The notes under the pieces were generated by a model. The model saw nothing but the letters and a program-made list of their open reading frames with translations. It was not told the origin of the DNA and did not search any database. This document shows positions 17,472-25,782 of a stretch of DNA of 64,000 nucleotides, one piece after another; the stretch's first letter is position 1, and every line of letters begins with the position of its first letter. Location: positions 124,001 through 188,000 of the forward strand of contig CP197396.1 in NCBI GenBank assembly GCA_052161885.1, in the 5' to 3' direction. The position numbers were made by a program, and so were the translations under genes. Source of the stretch: QKTW01 sp052161885. GTDB taxonomy: Bacteria > Bacteroidota > Bacteroidia > Chitinophagales > Chitinophagaceae.

Positions 17472-19505
17472 ATGTCTCTTGCGGCTAATCCGCGCCAATA
17501 CGTCGTCAAATTTATATTCGTCGGTGTCGCTTTTGTGATACTGATCCGTTTACTTTTTCTGCAGCTGTTTGAAGATAAATATAAGGTGATGGCCAATGAT
17601 ATAGCCATCCTCCGTAAGGTCGTATATCCTCCGCGCGGTGTTATCTATGATCGCAAAGGCAAGGTAATGTGCTATAACCAAAAGGTATATGACCTGATGG
17701 TAACTCCCAATGAAGTGCCTAAAGACATGGATATTGTGCAGTTCTGCAATGCATTGGGCATAGATACTGCTACCTACAAAAAACTGCTGGACAAATCACG
17801 GTTCCTGAACGGGCCTATGCGTCAGGGGCTTTTTTTGCCACAGCTAAGCGAAGGGCAGATCGCCCGTTTCCAGGAAAATGCATATTCATTCCGTGGTTTT
17901 GTACCGGTAGCGCGCTATATACGCAGCTATCCAAAGGCCAGCGCAGCCAGTTTCCTGGGGTATATCGGCGAGGTTTCTCCCGCTATGCTTAAGAAGGATC
18001 GCTTTTCTTCTTACCAGCAAGGCGACTATGTAGGCAAGGACGGACTGGAATTCACTTATGAAGAAGTACTGCGTGGCCAGCGTGGTGTGGAGTATAAGGA
18101 AAAGGACAACTTTAATCGTGAAAGAGACGCCTATAAAAAAGGCGCACTTGATACCGCCGCTATATCCGGCAGTGCGCTGCAGCTTTATATAGATGCAGAA
18201 TTGCAGGCATATGGGGAAAAACTCATGCAGAACAAGCTGGGCAGCATTGTAGCAATAGACCCGGCAACCGGCGGGATACTGGCGATGGTAAGCAGTCCGG
18301 GTTTTGATCCTAACCTGCTCAGTGGTGCCGACAGATCTAAAAACTATGCGGCGCTATATAATATGGCCACAAAGCCATTATTTAACCGGGCAATGAAAGC
18401 GTCTTATCCGCCGGGTTCTACGCAGAAGCCACTCACTGCACTTATAGGGCTGGATGAGGGAGCGATCACTCCTTCATTTGGCTATCCGTGCGGGGGCTCT
18501 TACCGCGCCTGCGGGCGTCCTATAGCCTGTACTCACGCAGGTGGGGGGCACGCGGCAAATCTTCGCCTGGCACTCGCACACTCCTGCAACTCTTATTTCT
18601 GTGATGTATACCGCCGGTCGGTGGACCTGTCAAAATTTGGCGGGGTGAAGAATGGTCTCCAGGAATGGTACCAATATATGTACCATTTTGGGATAGGGCA
18701 CCCTACGGGCGTAGATATTCCATTTGAGATAGGGGGCACTTTATTTGATTCGGCGGCATATAATAAAATGTACCACGGATCCTGGAATTCCTGCACCAAC
18801 GTATTTATAGGCATGGGGCAGGGCGAGCTGACAGAAACACCGCTGCAGATGGCTAATGCCATGTGTCTTATTGCGAATCATGGTTTTTATTATAAGCCAC
18901 ACTTTGTCCGGGCTGTAGGTAATAACGCTAACGACAGCGTGTTGAATCCGTATAAAATAAAGCAGCAGTTCCTGCACATACCGGATACAACCTATGGTAT
19001 CGTAGCATTGGGAATGCAGGATGTGGTGGAAAGCGGTACAGCAACTGTGGCCAAAATTGAAGGAATAGACATTTGTGCCAAAACGGGTACTGCAGAAAAC
19101 AAGGCCGTGATTGACGGTAAGCCCATGAAGATGCAGAACCACTCTATGTTTGTGGCCTTTGCACCGCGGATACATCCCAAAATAGCGATAGCAGTAGCTG
19201 TGGAAAATGCAGGGTATGGTGCTACCTGGGCAGGGCCTATTGCCAGCCTTATGATAGAAAAATACCTGCGCGACAGTATATCGTCTAAGCGTAAAGCAAT
19301 GGAAGAACGGATGATAAAGGGAAATGTGATCAGCAAATACACATATATACTGGACTCAGCGCAGCGTGCTAAAGACAGGATGCGTGAAGAGCGTAAAATG
19401 CAGATGCAGGCCTACCAGGACAGTGTGTCGCAGGCGCAGCGCTGGGCGCAGGTGCAGGCTATAGTTGAAAGATATTACAGCAGGAAAAAACAAAACAGCC
19501 GATAA
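17472..19505 (+). CDS. mrdA: Penicillin-binding protein 2 (elongasome transpeptidase)
   Basis: This is a 677-residue class B PBP. The N-terminal membrane anchor (FIFVGVAFVILIRLLFLQLF) is followed by the PBP dimerisation domain with the family start YPPRGVIYDRKGKV. The transpeptidase motifs are in order: S316-T-Q-K319 (active-site serine), S371-C-N373 and K537-T-G539. The tail after about residue 600 is a charged helix rich in Arg/Lys/Gln. PBP2 crosslinks peptidoglycan for lateral wall growth together with RodA, whose gene follows 73 bases downstream. The mreBCD genes that often precede this pair are not present; tRNA-Gln is there instead. Confidence 0.93.
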   Translation: MSLAANPRQYVVKFIFVGVAFVILIRLLFLQLFEDKYKVMANDIAILRKVVYPPRGVIYDRKGKVMCYNQKVYDLMVTPNEVPKDMDIVQFCNALGIDTATYKKLLDKSRFLNGPMRQGLFLPQLSEGQIARFQENAYSFRGFVPVARYIRSYPKASAASFLGYIGEVSPAMLKKDRFSSYQQGDYVGKDGLEFTYEEVLRGQRGVEYKEKDNFNRERDAYKKGALDTAAISGSALQLYIDAELQAYGEKLMQNKLGSIVAIDPATGGILAMVSSPGFDPNLLSGADRSKNYAALYNMATKPLFNRAMKASYPPGSTQKPLTALIGLDEGAITPSFGYPCGGSYRACGRPIACTHAGGGHAANLRLALAHSCNSYFCDVYRRSVDLSKFGGVKNGLQEWYQYMYHFGIGHPTGVDIPFEIGGTLFDSAAYNKMYHGSWNSCTNVFIGMGQGELTETPLQMANAMCLIANHGFYYKPHFVRAVGNNANDSVLNPYKIKQQFLHIPDTTYGIVALGMQDVVESGTATVAKIEGIDICAKTGTAENKAVIDGKPMKMQNHSMFVAFAPRIHPKIAIAVAVENAGYGATWAGPIASLMIEKYLRDSISSKRKAMEERMIKGNVISKYTYILDSAQRAKDRMREERKMQMQAYQDSVSQAQRWAQVQAIVERYYSRKKQNSR

Positions 19506-19578
19506 AAGAACAAAAGTATAAACGGTGCCATCGCCACTGCAGCTGCACAGCGATAAGCCGCCGAAGCCCCAATAGTTT

Positions 19579-20913
19579 ATGAGCAGTGTAAGTAGCGTAA
19601 ACAGGAAAACATTTGTAAACCGTATAGACTGGCTGACGCTGGGACTGTACCTGTTGCTGGTATGCATTGGGCTGCTGGCAGTTTTTTCCGTAGAGTATAA
19701 AAGTACCGACCCGAGTATTCTCATGCCTAATAAGAGCTTTGTAAAGCAGGCAATATGGCTTGCTCCGTCGCTGTTTGTGGGTATGATCATATTGCTTACC
19801 GACAGTAAGTTTTTCTCGTCGATTGCATTCCTGTCCTACACGATTGCCGTTTTTCTTCTGTTCATCACCATATTTGCCGGTAAAGATGTCAAAGGGTCGC
19901 ACTCGTGGCTGGGCGTGGGGGGCTTTGCCTTTCAGCCGGGTGAAGTAGCTAAGATATTTACATCGCTGGCATTGGCGCGCTTCCTGTCTATGCAGGAAAC
20001 AAACTTTAAGTTGCTTAAAGACAGGATGATCGGTGTGGCCATAGCCCTGGTACCGGCGTTCATCATCATCCTGCAGAACGAGACGGGGCTGGCACTCGTA
20101 TATTTTTCCTTCTTCCTGGTTATGTACCGTGAAGGGTTGCCCAATGCTGTGCTGATCGTTGGTTTTTCGCTGGTGGCGCTTACATTGGGTACGCTGCTGG
20201 TGAATAAAACAGTACTTTTTATCATTATTACCTCACTTGCGGTACTGATAGGGGTATTAATAAGACATACACTGAAGCGGGATTCTGTGGCCAGGATCAT
20301 GTTGATAGGTATATGGGGTATCTGCATCCTTTTTTCGCAGGTGATAGTGCCTTTTGCTTTTAAGAAGATGCATGGCTACCAGGTAGAACGCATCTATAAC
20401 ATGCTGGGGCAGGAAGTGCCTGAGGCATATCAGAAAGCAGCCAATGAACCCGGGGAAAAGCCAAAGAAGAAAGATTCTGATTACAACGTAAGGCAATCGA
20501 AAATAGCCATCGGCTCGGGAGGCTTGCTGGGTAAAGGGTTCCTGAATGGTACTTCCACCAAAAACGACTTCGTACCGGAGCAGAACACGGACTTTATTTT
20601 TTGTTCTATAGGAGAGCAGTTTGGTTTTGCCGGCAGCCTGGTAATTATTGCCATTTACATATCATTGATGCTGCGTATACTGCACCTTGCAGAACGGCAG
20701 CGATCGGCATTCAGTCGCATTTACGGCTACTGTGTGGCGTCTATTTTGTTTTTTCACTTTGCTATCAATATTTCCATGACCATAGGGCTGGCGCCGGTAA
20801 TCGGTATTACATTGCCGTTGCTCAGCTATGGGGGGTCTTCGCTGCTGTCCTTCAGCATTCTTATTTTTATTATGATAAGGCTGGATATGGACAGAGGGGT
20901 GATGATACGGTAA
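19579..20913 (+). CDS. rodA: RodA peptidoglycan glycosyltransferase (SEDS family)
   Basis: This is a 444-residue multi-pass membrane protein with about ten helices. SEDS hallmarks are visible: KGSHSWLGVGGFAFQPGEVAKI in the first half (here split over two phrases), VPEQNTDFIFCSIGEQFGF, and the C-terminal GLAPVIGITLPLLSYGGSS motif. RodA polymerises lipid II in complex with PBP2. It follows the PBP2 gene, an arrangement common in many bacteria. A loop of about 50 charged residues before GSGGLLGKG (NEPGEKPKKKDSDYN) is longer than in the E. coli protein, a feature seen in many Bacteroidota. Confidence 0.93.
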   Translation: MSSVSSVNRKTFVNRIDWLTLGLYLLLVCIGLLAVFSVEYKSTDPSILMPNKSFVKQAIWLAPSLFVGMIILLTDSKFFSSIAFLSYTIAVFLLFITIFAGKDVKGSHSWLGVGGFAFQPGEVAKIFTSLALARFLSMQETNFKLLKDRMIGVAIALVPAFIIILQNETGLALVYFSFFLVMYREGLPNAVLIVGFSLVALTLGTLLVNKTVLFIIITSLAVLIGVLIRHTLKRDSVARIMLIGIWGICILFSQVIVPFAFKKMHGYQVERIYNMLGQEVPEAYQKAANEPGEKPKKKDSDYNVRQSKIAIGSGGLLGKGFLNGTSTKNDFVPEQNTDFIFCSIGEQFGFAGSLVIIAIYISLMLRILHLAERQRSAFSRIYGYCVASILFFHFAINISMTIGLAPVIGITLPLLSYGGSSLLSFSILIFIMIRLDMDRGVMIR

Positions 20914-20951
20914 GTTAAATTTGAAAATTAGCTGATGCGAATATGGGTAGA

Positions 20952-20968
20952 TATGCTAATGCGCTGAT
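20952..20968. repeat. TATGCTAATG-GCTGAT dispersed spacer word (copy 1)
   Basis: The 17 bases TATGCTAATGCGCTGAT differ by one base from the word at 43255-43271 and share its core with 33869-33884. It lies in the spacer after rodA. Its origin and role are unknown. Confidence 0.5.
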
Positions 20969-21000
20969 AAATGAACAGGTATTGATGTGATTTCTGATTG

Positions 21001-21031
21001 GTATCTCACATCTCATATCCTAGATCTCAAT
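21001..21031. repeat. CACATCTCATAT short-word spacer repeat (copy B)
   Basis: The words TCTCACATCTCATATCC lie 10-40 bases before the ATG at 21041 and share CTCACATCTCAT with the spacer just before 8801. The two downstream genes are unrelated. Confidence 0.5.
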
Positions 21032-21040
21032 ACTAAAACA

Positions 21041-21787
21041 ATGGCAAAAATATATCCGCTCTCAGAAGGTGCATTTACAGTTGGCCGCGACAAGCAGTTC
21101 GTGCCGTTTGACCTGGAGCAAGATGAGTTGAATGACCGCTCTGTTGGGTCGTTGCTGGTAGAAGTGCAGCCGTTCCTGGTGGTTACAGAAAAAGATTTGA
21201 TCGTATTTGATACCGGCCTCGGGTTTTCTACAAAGGAAGGGGTACTTCAGATTCATGATAACATCAGCAAAGCCGGATATGATTATCGTGATGTGACAAA
21301 AGTATTGCTTTCGCATCTGCATAAGGACCATATCGGCGGAGCTACTTATACAGATAGCAACGGCCTGGTAAAAGCCACATTCCCCGATGCAGAGTATTTT
21401 ATTTACCGTGCAGAAGCTGATTATGCCCTTCAGACAGGGTATCCTTCTTACTATCCTGAAGAAGTGGAAGCTTTACTGGCGGCTGCAAAAGTGCATTGGC
21501 TGGACGGTGAAAGCGGCATGATTGACGGTTACATCCGGTTTACGCATTCCGGCGGACATTGTCCGCAGCACATTGTATACCTGGTGGAAGATGGCGGTGA
21601 CAAGGTGTTTTATGGCGGAGATGAAGCTCCGCAGTTAAAACAGATGAAAATAAAATATATTGCCAAGTACGACTTTGACGGTAAAAAAGCAATGGAGCTG
21701 CGGGAACAATATGCGGCACAAGGCAGGGCGGAAGAATGGCAATTTCTTTTCTACCATGATGTGCAGACGCCGGTGGCTGCGTTGTAA
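21041..21787 (+). CDS. Metallo-beta-lactamase-fold hydrolase
   Basis: This predicted protein has 248 residues from the ATG at 21041; the longer frame start at 20987 runs through a low-complexity spacer. The zinc motif H-x-H-x-D-H is present as SHLHKDHIGG, the N-terminal strand gives the usual DTGLG, and a later GGHCPQHIVY and YGGDEAP supply further metal-binding His and Asp residues. There is no signal peptide. Substrates of such enzymes vary widely (lactones, thioesters, phosphodiesters), and nothing here fixes the substrate. It is followed by a terminator, so it seems to be monocistronic. Confidence 0.82.
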   Translation: MAKIYPLSEGAFTVGRDKQFVPFDLEQDELNDRSVGSLLVEVQPFLVVTEKDLIVFDTGLGFSTKEGVLQIHDNISKAGYDYRDVTKVLLSHLHKDHIGGATYTDSNGLVKATFPDAEYFIYRAEADYALQTGYPSYYPEEVEALLAAAKVHWLDGESGMIDGYIRFTHSGGHCPQHIVYLVEDGGDKVFYGGDEAPQLKQMKIKYIAKYDFDGKKAMELREQYAAQGRAEEWQFLFYHDVQTPVAAL

Positions 21788-21826
21788 AATCGGCTAACTG
21801 GAAAAATAATCCTGAATATAATGGGG

Positions 21827-21857
21827 AAACCCCTTTGCTTGTGGCAAAGGGGTTTTT
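21827..21857. terminator. Terminator between convergent genes
   Basis: A perfect 12-bp stem (AAACCCCTTTGC / GCAAAGGGGTTT) with a 5-base loop ends in a T run on the + strand, 40 bases after the hydrolase stop. The - strand side is also A/T rich, so it may serve the CsbD-like gene as well. Confidence 0.8.
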
Positions 21858-21928
21858 ATTGGGAGAAAGGAAGGACTAAAATTGCTGTGAAATATATTAT
21901 GAAAGCAGTATCCTTTTAGCTGTAATGC

Positions 21929-22153
21929 TTATGCTTTTTGCGGCTGACCTTTTTTGATGATGTTGATCACTTCATCGCGTTTTTTATTCAGCCTCGTTTC
22001 TATTCTGGTGATAAGCTCGTTTTCTTTTCCGGTTTCAAACTTCAGGTCTGCATCTGTAAGCTGGTTAAATTTTTCTTTAAGCAGTTTTGACTGCTGGCTC
22101 CAATCACCGGTCATCTTAAAGTCTTCGTTCGTTTTATTTTGAGCTACGTCCAT
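21929..22153 (-). CDS. CsbD-like general stress protein
   Basis: This predicted protein has 74 residues, starting at the ATG at 22153 (MDVAQNKTNEDFKMTGDW); a longer start at 22228 adds a segment that looks like leader sequence. The core GDWSQQSKLLKEKFNQLTD followed by D, then KENELITRIETRLNKKRDEV, is the CsbD/YjbJ pattern of small hydrophilic helical proteins. In other bacteria such proteins rise in general stress; the molecular role is unknown. It is a single gene, with a 200-base spacer upstream before the end of the histidine kinase gene. Confidence 0.8.
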   Translation of the reverse strand: MDVAQNKTNEDFKMTGDWSQQSKLLKEKFNQLTDADLKFETGKENELITRIETRLNKKRDEVINIIKKGQPQKA

Positions 22154-22355
22154 TTTTGGGAATTTAACTTGTGAAAGAATTTTCACTTGGTAAAGGTGCG
22201 TCTTTAAAACATGTAAAGCATTACACAAATCTGTATAAGAGTTACATCTTTCACATGTTTGCGAACGTGCGATTTTGCTTATGTATGATTGATAAAAAAA
22301 CTTTTGTGGTTACTCTTTGCTCTGGTTAAAGGTGGGATACTATGCCGGGTTGGAT

Positions 22356-25175
22356 TTATATAGGCATATAAATATTAAACGTTGCGCCATTTCCTTCTTC
22401 ACTGTCGGCGGTGATGAAGCCATTGTGGTTCTCCATGATCTTTTTACAGATCGCAAGACCAATGCCCGTGCCCTCATAGGCATCTTTGCCATGAAGCCGC
22501 TGAAATACCTGGAAGATACGGTCACGGAACTGCGGCTCAAAGCCAATCCCGTTATCTGTTACGGTAATGCAGTAATAGTTGCGGTTAGTATTTGCGGGAA
22601 CATCCGGAATATCACTTCCAGCAATAACATCCACACTCACATTTATTTCAGGTTCTGTATCTGGTCTCGAGAATTTGAGTGCATTGGTTATAAGGTTGGT
22701 AAAAAGCTGTTCGAACTGGAAGACGATCACATGCAGCACCGGCAACGGGGTTGATTTTATATGCGCCCGCTTTTGTTCTATAGTATCGCGCAGCTGGTCT
22801 TTCACTGTCTGCAGGATAATATTAAGATCTATTTGCTCAAAATGTTTTTCCCCGGTTGCCGTAGCGGAGTAGGAGAGCAAGTCTTTAATGAGCTGTTGCA
22901 TGCGGCCGGATGCAGACTGCATACGGTTGAAATAATCTTTCCCTTTATCACTGAGGTTGTTCTTTTCAAAATCCAGGATGCGGCTGGCAAATGTTTGTAT
23001 TTTGCGCAGCGGCTCCTGCAGGTCATGACTGGCTACGTAGGCAAATTGTGCCAGTTCGCTGTTGGAACGGATAAGATCTTCGTTGGCTTTTTTCAGTTCA
23101 CTGGTGCGTTCCTCCACCTGTTTTTCCAGCTCGTCGGTAAACAGTTTGTGATCATGAATATCCGTGCTGGTCCCTACCCACATCTGTATATTGCCATTGC
23201 TGTCTGTTTGCGGCAATGCACGGCTTAGCTGCCAGCGGTATTCGCCATCATATTTGCGGAAGCGCTGTTCAAAAAGATAAGGCTGTCCTGTGTTCACAGC
23301 TTCTATCCACTTCCGCATATTTTCTGCACGGTCATCGGGATGAACAAACGTAACCCATTTATCATTTTTTACCTCTTCATAAGTGAGACCTGTAAAGTCA
23401 TACAGGGCCTGGTTAAAATAGGTGATATTTCCCCGGGCATCTGTTGTCCATATGTATTGCGGTACAGAATCGGCGAGTAGCCGGAACTTCAGCTCGCTGG
23501 CTGTTATTTTTTGCCGGGCATCTACTTTTTCTGTCACATCACTTACTGTTACCATAATGCCAGCAACCTTTCCATCGGTTTCCGGCAGCGGGGCATACTC
23601 AAAATCGAGGTAGTACAGCTTCCGGCCGTCATGCGAATCAATATACGCCGGTGCTTCATTTTCTTTATAGGCAATGCCTGTGTCGAGTACGTTATGCAAC
23701 AGGGCAGGAAATTGCTGGTTGATCAGTTCCGGGAAAACATCCAGCAGTTTTCTGCCGATGACTTCGTCATAATTTCTGCGCCAGATATTGTTCAGCAATG
23801 TTTCATTGGCCATTTCAATAATAAAATCCCTGCCGCGGAATATGGCCATTGCTATGGGTGACTGTGTTACCAGCCTGCGGAATTGCTTTTCGCTTTCCTG
23901 GAGTGCATGCCGGGCGGCTACTTGTGCTGTTACTTCATTGGCTATCACAATGATGCCGGTAATGCTGCCATTACGCTCGCGCATAGCCTGGTATACAAAA
24001 TTGAAATAAGCAATTTCTTTCCTTCCGTAGCGGTTCAGCGTCACTTTAAATTCATTGCCGTGATAGGAAGTTCCGGTTTCAAAAACGCTTTTCAGCAACG
24101 GCTCTACAGCTGCCTGCACTTCGGGCAATCCTTCAAACAGTGATTTGCCTACAAGCTGCTCTTCAGTACGGCCTACGAGCTGCAGGTAATTTTCATTGGC
24201 CATTTCCACTATAAATTCCGGACCTCTGAATATTGTAATGCCTACTGGTGCCTGCATTACAGTGTTGCGGAATTTCTGTTCGTTTTCACGGATAATGTTC
24301 AGTGCCGTTTTCTGCTCGGTGGTGTCCATTACTGTACCGAGCATCCTCAGCGGTTCATGCTGTTCATTATAGAACATTTTGCCCTGGGCTATTATCCAGC
24401 GTATAGTATTATCGGGGCGAATAATGCGGGCTTCATAATGTATAACGCCGGTCTGCTGTACCTGACTGGCGGCAGCGTCCCGCAGATGCCGGTCATCCGG
24501 GTGAATCGCATCGATAAACTGCTGGTGGGTAATATTATTATTCCCAAACCCGAATATTTCACGCATCCTGTCGGAGCATATAACATTATCTGTCTTTATA
24601 TCCAGGTCAAAGGTGCCGAGCAGGGACGATTCAATGACCAGCCTGGCACGCTCTTCGCTCTCTTCTGTTTTTTGCAGGGCGCGTATTTTTCCGGTTGTTT
24701 CATTGCACACCACAAATACACCGGCCACATCGCCGCACTCATCAATCACAGGGCTGTAGCTATATGTCCAGTATACTTCTTCTATTGCACCATTACGGTA
24801 TATGGGTATCAGCTGATCTTCACTCCAGGTGGCAGCCCCGCCGTCTGTTACCTGTTTTATAGAAGGATAGACAGTATCCCACACTTCATACCATGCTGCT
24901 GCACCGGGCATACCCAGGATTTCCGGGTGTTTGCCGTTATTGCCAAGACTGGGCCTGAATGCATCGTTGTAGAAGCAGGTGAGTTCTGGTCCCCAGAAAA
25001 GTACCATCGGAAATTTTGAATGTAAAACGATACCAAGTGCGAGCCGGAGGCTTTGCGGCCAGGTCTCAATTGCTCCGACCGGCGAATAGCTCCAGTCTTT
25101 ACGCTTTATCAGCGTACTTATTTCACTGTCGGATGCAAGAAATTTATCGGTGGTATGTATGGTTCCGGTTGGCAT
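22356..25175 (-). CDS. Multi-PAS sensor histidine kinase
   Basis: This predicted protein has 939 residues from the ATG at 25175, which lies 7 bases after the response-regulator stop; a TTG start at 25196 would overlap it. About five PAS domains follow one another, several with an S-box/PAC end (HPDDRHLRDAAASQVQQTGV, NENYLQLVGRTEEQLVGKSL, HPDDRAENMRKWIEAVNTGQ). A coiled-coil linker (EERTSELKKANEDLIRSN) leads to HisKA with the phospho-acceptor His in FAYVASHDLQEPLRKIQTFA (about residue 716), and HATPase motifs TNALKFSRP, DNGIGFEP and GTGIGLAICKKI. There is no membrane segment, so the sensor is cytosolic. The ligand is unknown. Confidence 0.9.
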   Translation of the reverse strand: MPTGTIHTTDKFLASDSEISTLIKRKDWSYSPVGAIETWPQSLRLALGIVLHSKFPMVLFWGPELTCFYNDAFRPSLGNNGKHPEILGMPGAAAWYEVWDTVYPSIKQVTDGGAATWSEDQLIPIYRNGAIEEVYWTYSYSPVIDECGDVAGVFVVCNETTGKIRALQKTEESEERARLVIESSLLGTFDLDIKTDNVICSDRMREIFGFGNNNITHQQFIDAIHPDDRHLRDAAASQVQQTGVIHYEARIIRPDNTIRWIIAQGKMFYNEQHEPLRMLGTVMDTTEQKTALNIIRENEQKFRNTVMQAPVGITIFRGPEFIVEMANENYLQLVGRTEEQLVGKSLFEGLPEVQAAVEPLLKSVFETGTSYHGNEFKVTLNRYGRKEIAYFNFVYQAMRERNGSITGIIVIANEVTAQVAARHALQESEKQFRRLVTQSPIAMAIFRGRDFIIEMANETLLNNIWRRNYDEVIGRKLLDVFPELINQQFPALLHNVLDTGIAYKENEAPAYIDSHDGRKLYYLDFEYAPLPETDGKVAGIMVTVSDVTEKVDARQKITASELKFRLLADSVPQYIWTTDARGNITYFNQALYDFTGLTYEEVKNDKWVTFVHPDDRAENMRKWIEAVNTGQPYLFEQRFRKYDGEYRWQLSRALPQTDSNGNIQMWVGTSTDIHDHKLFTDELEKQVEERTSELKKANEDLIRSNSELAQFAYVASHDLQEPLRKIQTFASRILDFEKNNLSDKGKDYFNRMQSASGRMQQLIKDLLSYSATATGEKHFEQIDLNIILQTVKDQLRDTIEQKRAHIKSTPLPVLHVIVFQFEQLFTNLITNALKFSRPDTEPEINVSVDVIAGSDIPDVPANTNRNYYCITVTDNGIGFEPQFRDRIFQVFQRLHGKDAYEGTGIGLAICKKIMENHNGFITADSEEGNGATFNIYMPI

Positions 25176-25182
25176 AGTGCGT

Positions 25183-25641
25183 TTATGACAGTACAAAATC
25201 TTCTTTTGCCGGTTGCAACTTGTGTAGTTCCCAGTTGATAGACAGCACGCGTTTAATGGCGCTTACCAGCAGGGGGAAAGTTCCTGGTTTGCACATATAA
25301 TAACTGGCACCTTTGTTATATGCTGCACTTACAGCATTGGGCTGTGCCGCCGTAGAAAAAATAATCACCGGGATTTTATGGAGCTTAGGGTCTCCTTTTA
25401 TTTCATCCAGGCATTCAAAGCCGTTTTTCCGTGGCATGTTCAGGTCCAGAAATATAACATCGGGCAACGGCGAAGGTATCCTATGCAGCATCTCCATCAG
25501 TTCTGTACCGTCTATTGCCGTTGTCAGTGTTGTTTTCTTGCAGATTTCCTTGAGCGCATCTTCAAAAAGTACCCGGTCATCTGCATCATCATCCGCCAGG
25601 AAAATATTTTTTGGCTTTGGCTCGTCTGTTCCGGAATTCAT
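25183..25641 (-). CDS. Single-domain response regulator
   Basis: This predicted protein has 152 residues from the ATG at 25641. It is a lone receiver domain: the acidic pair in NIFLADDDADDR, phospho-acceptor D66 in PDVIFLDLNMPRKNG, the conserved Thr/Ser (IIFST, S96/T97) and the Lys (K118) before Pro. There is no DNA-binding output domain, so it probably signals by protein interaction or as part of a phosphorelay. It is translated just before the PAS kinase gene, so the two likely form a cognate pair. Confidence 0.9.
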   Translation of the reverse strand: MNSGTDEPKPKNIFLADDDADDRVLFEDALKEICKKTTLTTAIDGTELMEMLHRIPSPLPDVIFLDLNMPRKNGFECLDEIKGDPKLHKIPVIIFSTAAQPNAVSAAYNKGASYYMCKPGTFPLLVSAIKRVLSINWELHKLQPAKEDFVLS

Positions 25642-25782
25642 ACAGTAAAATAATGAATTGGTTACTTGTTTCAAAATTTACATATTTAAAAAAGGAACGA
25701 TGACTCCTGCGATCAGAATCGCTAAAAGAATCATGCCGCAGTTGCAGCATGATGATCTGGATCGGTGCCGTAAGATGCGTGA

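Noticed and set aside
24357..25019. Long + strand open frames opposite the kinase, AsmA-like and ferritin-like genes
   Set aside because: They have no family features and mirror the codon pattern of the - strand genes; they are shadows.
22356..25196. Overlap between response regulator and kinase genes as a programmed frameshift
   Set aside because: The overlap exists only if a TTG start is used; the ATG at 25175 gives two separate, adjacent genes.
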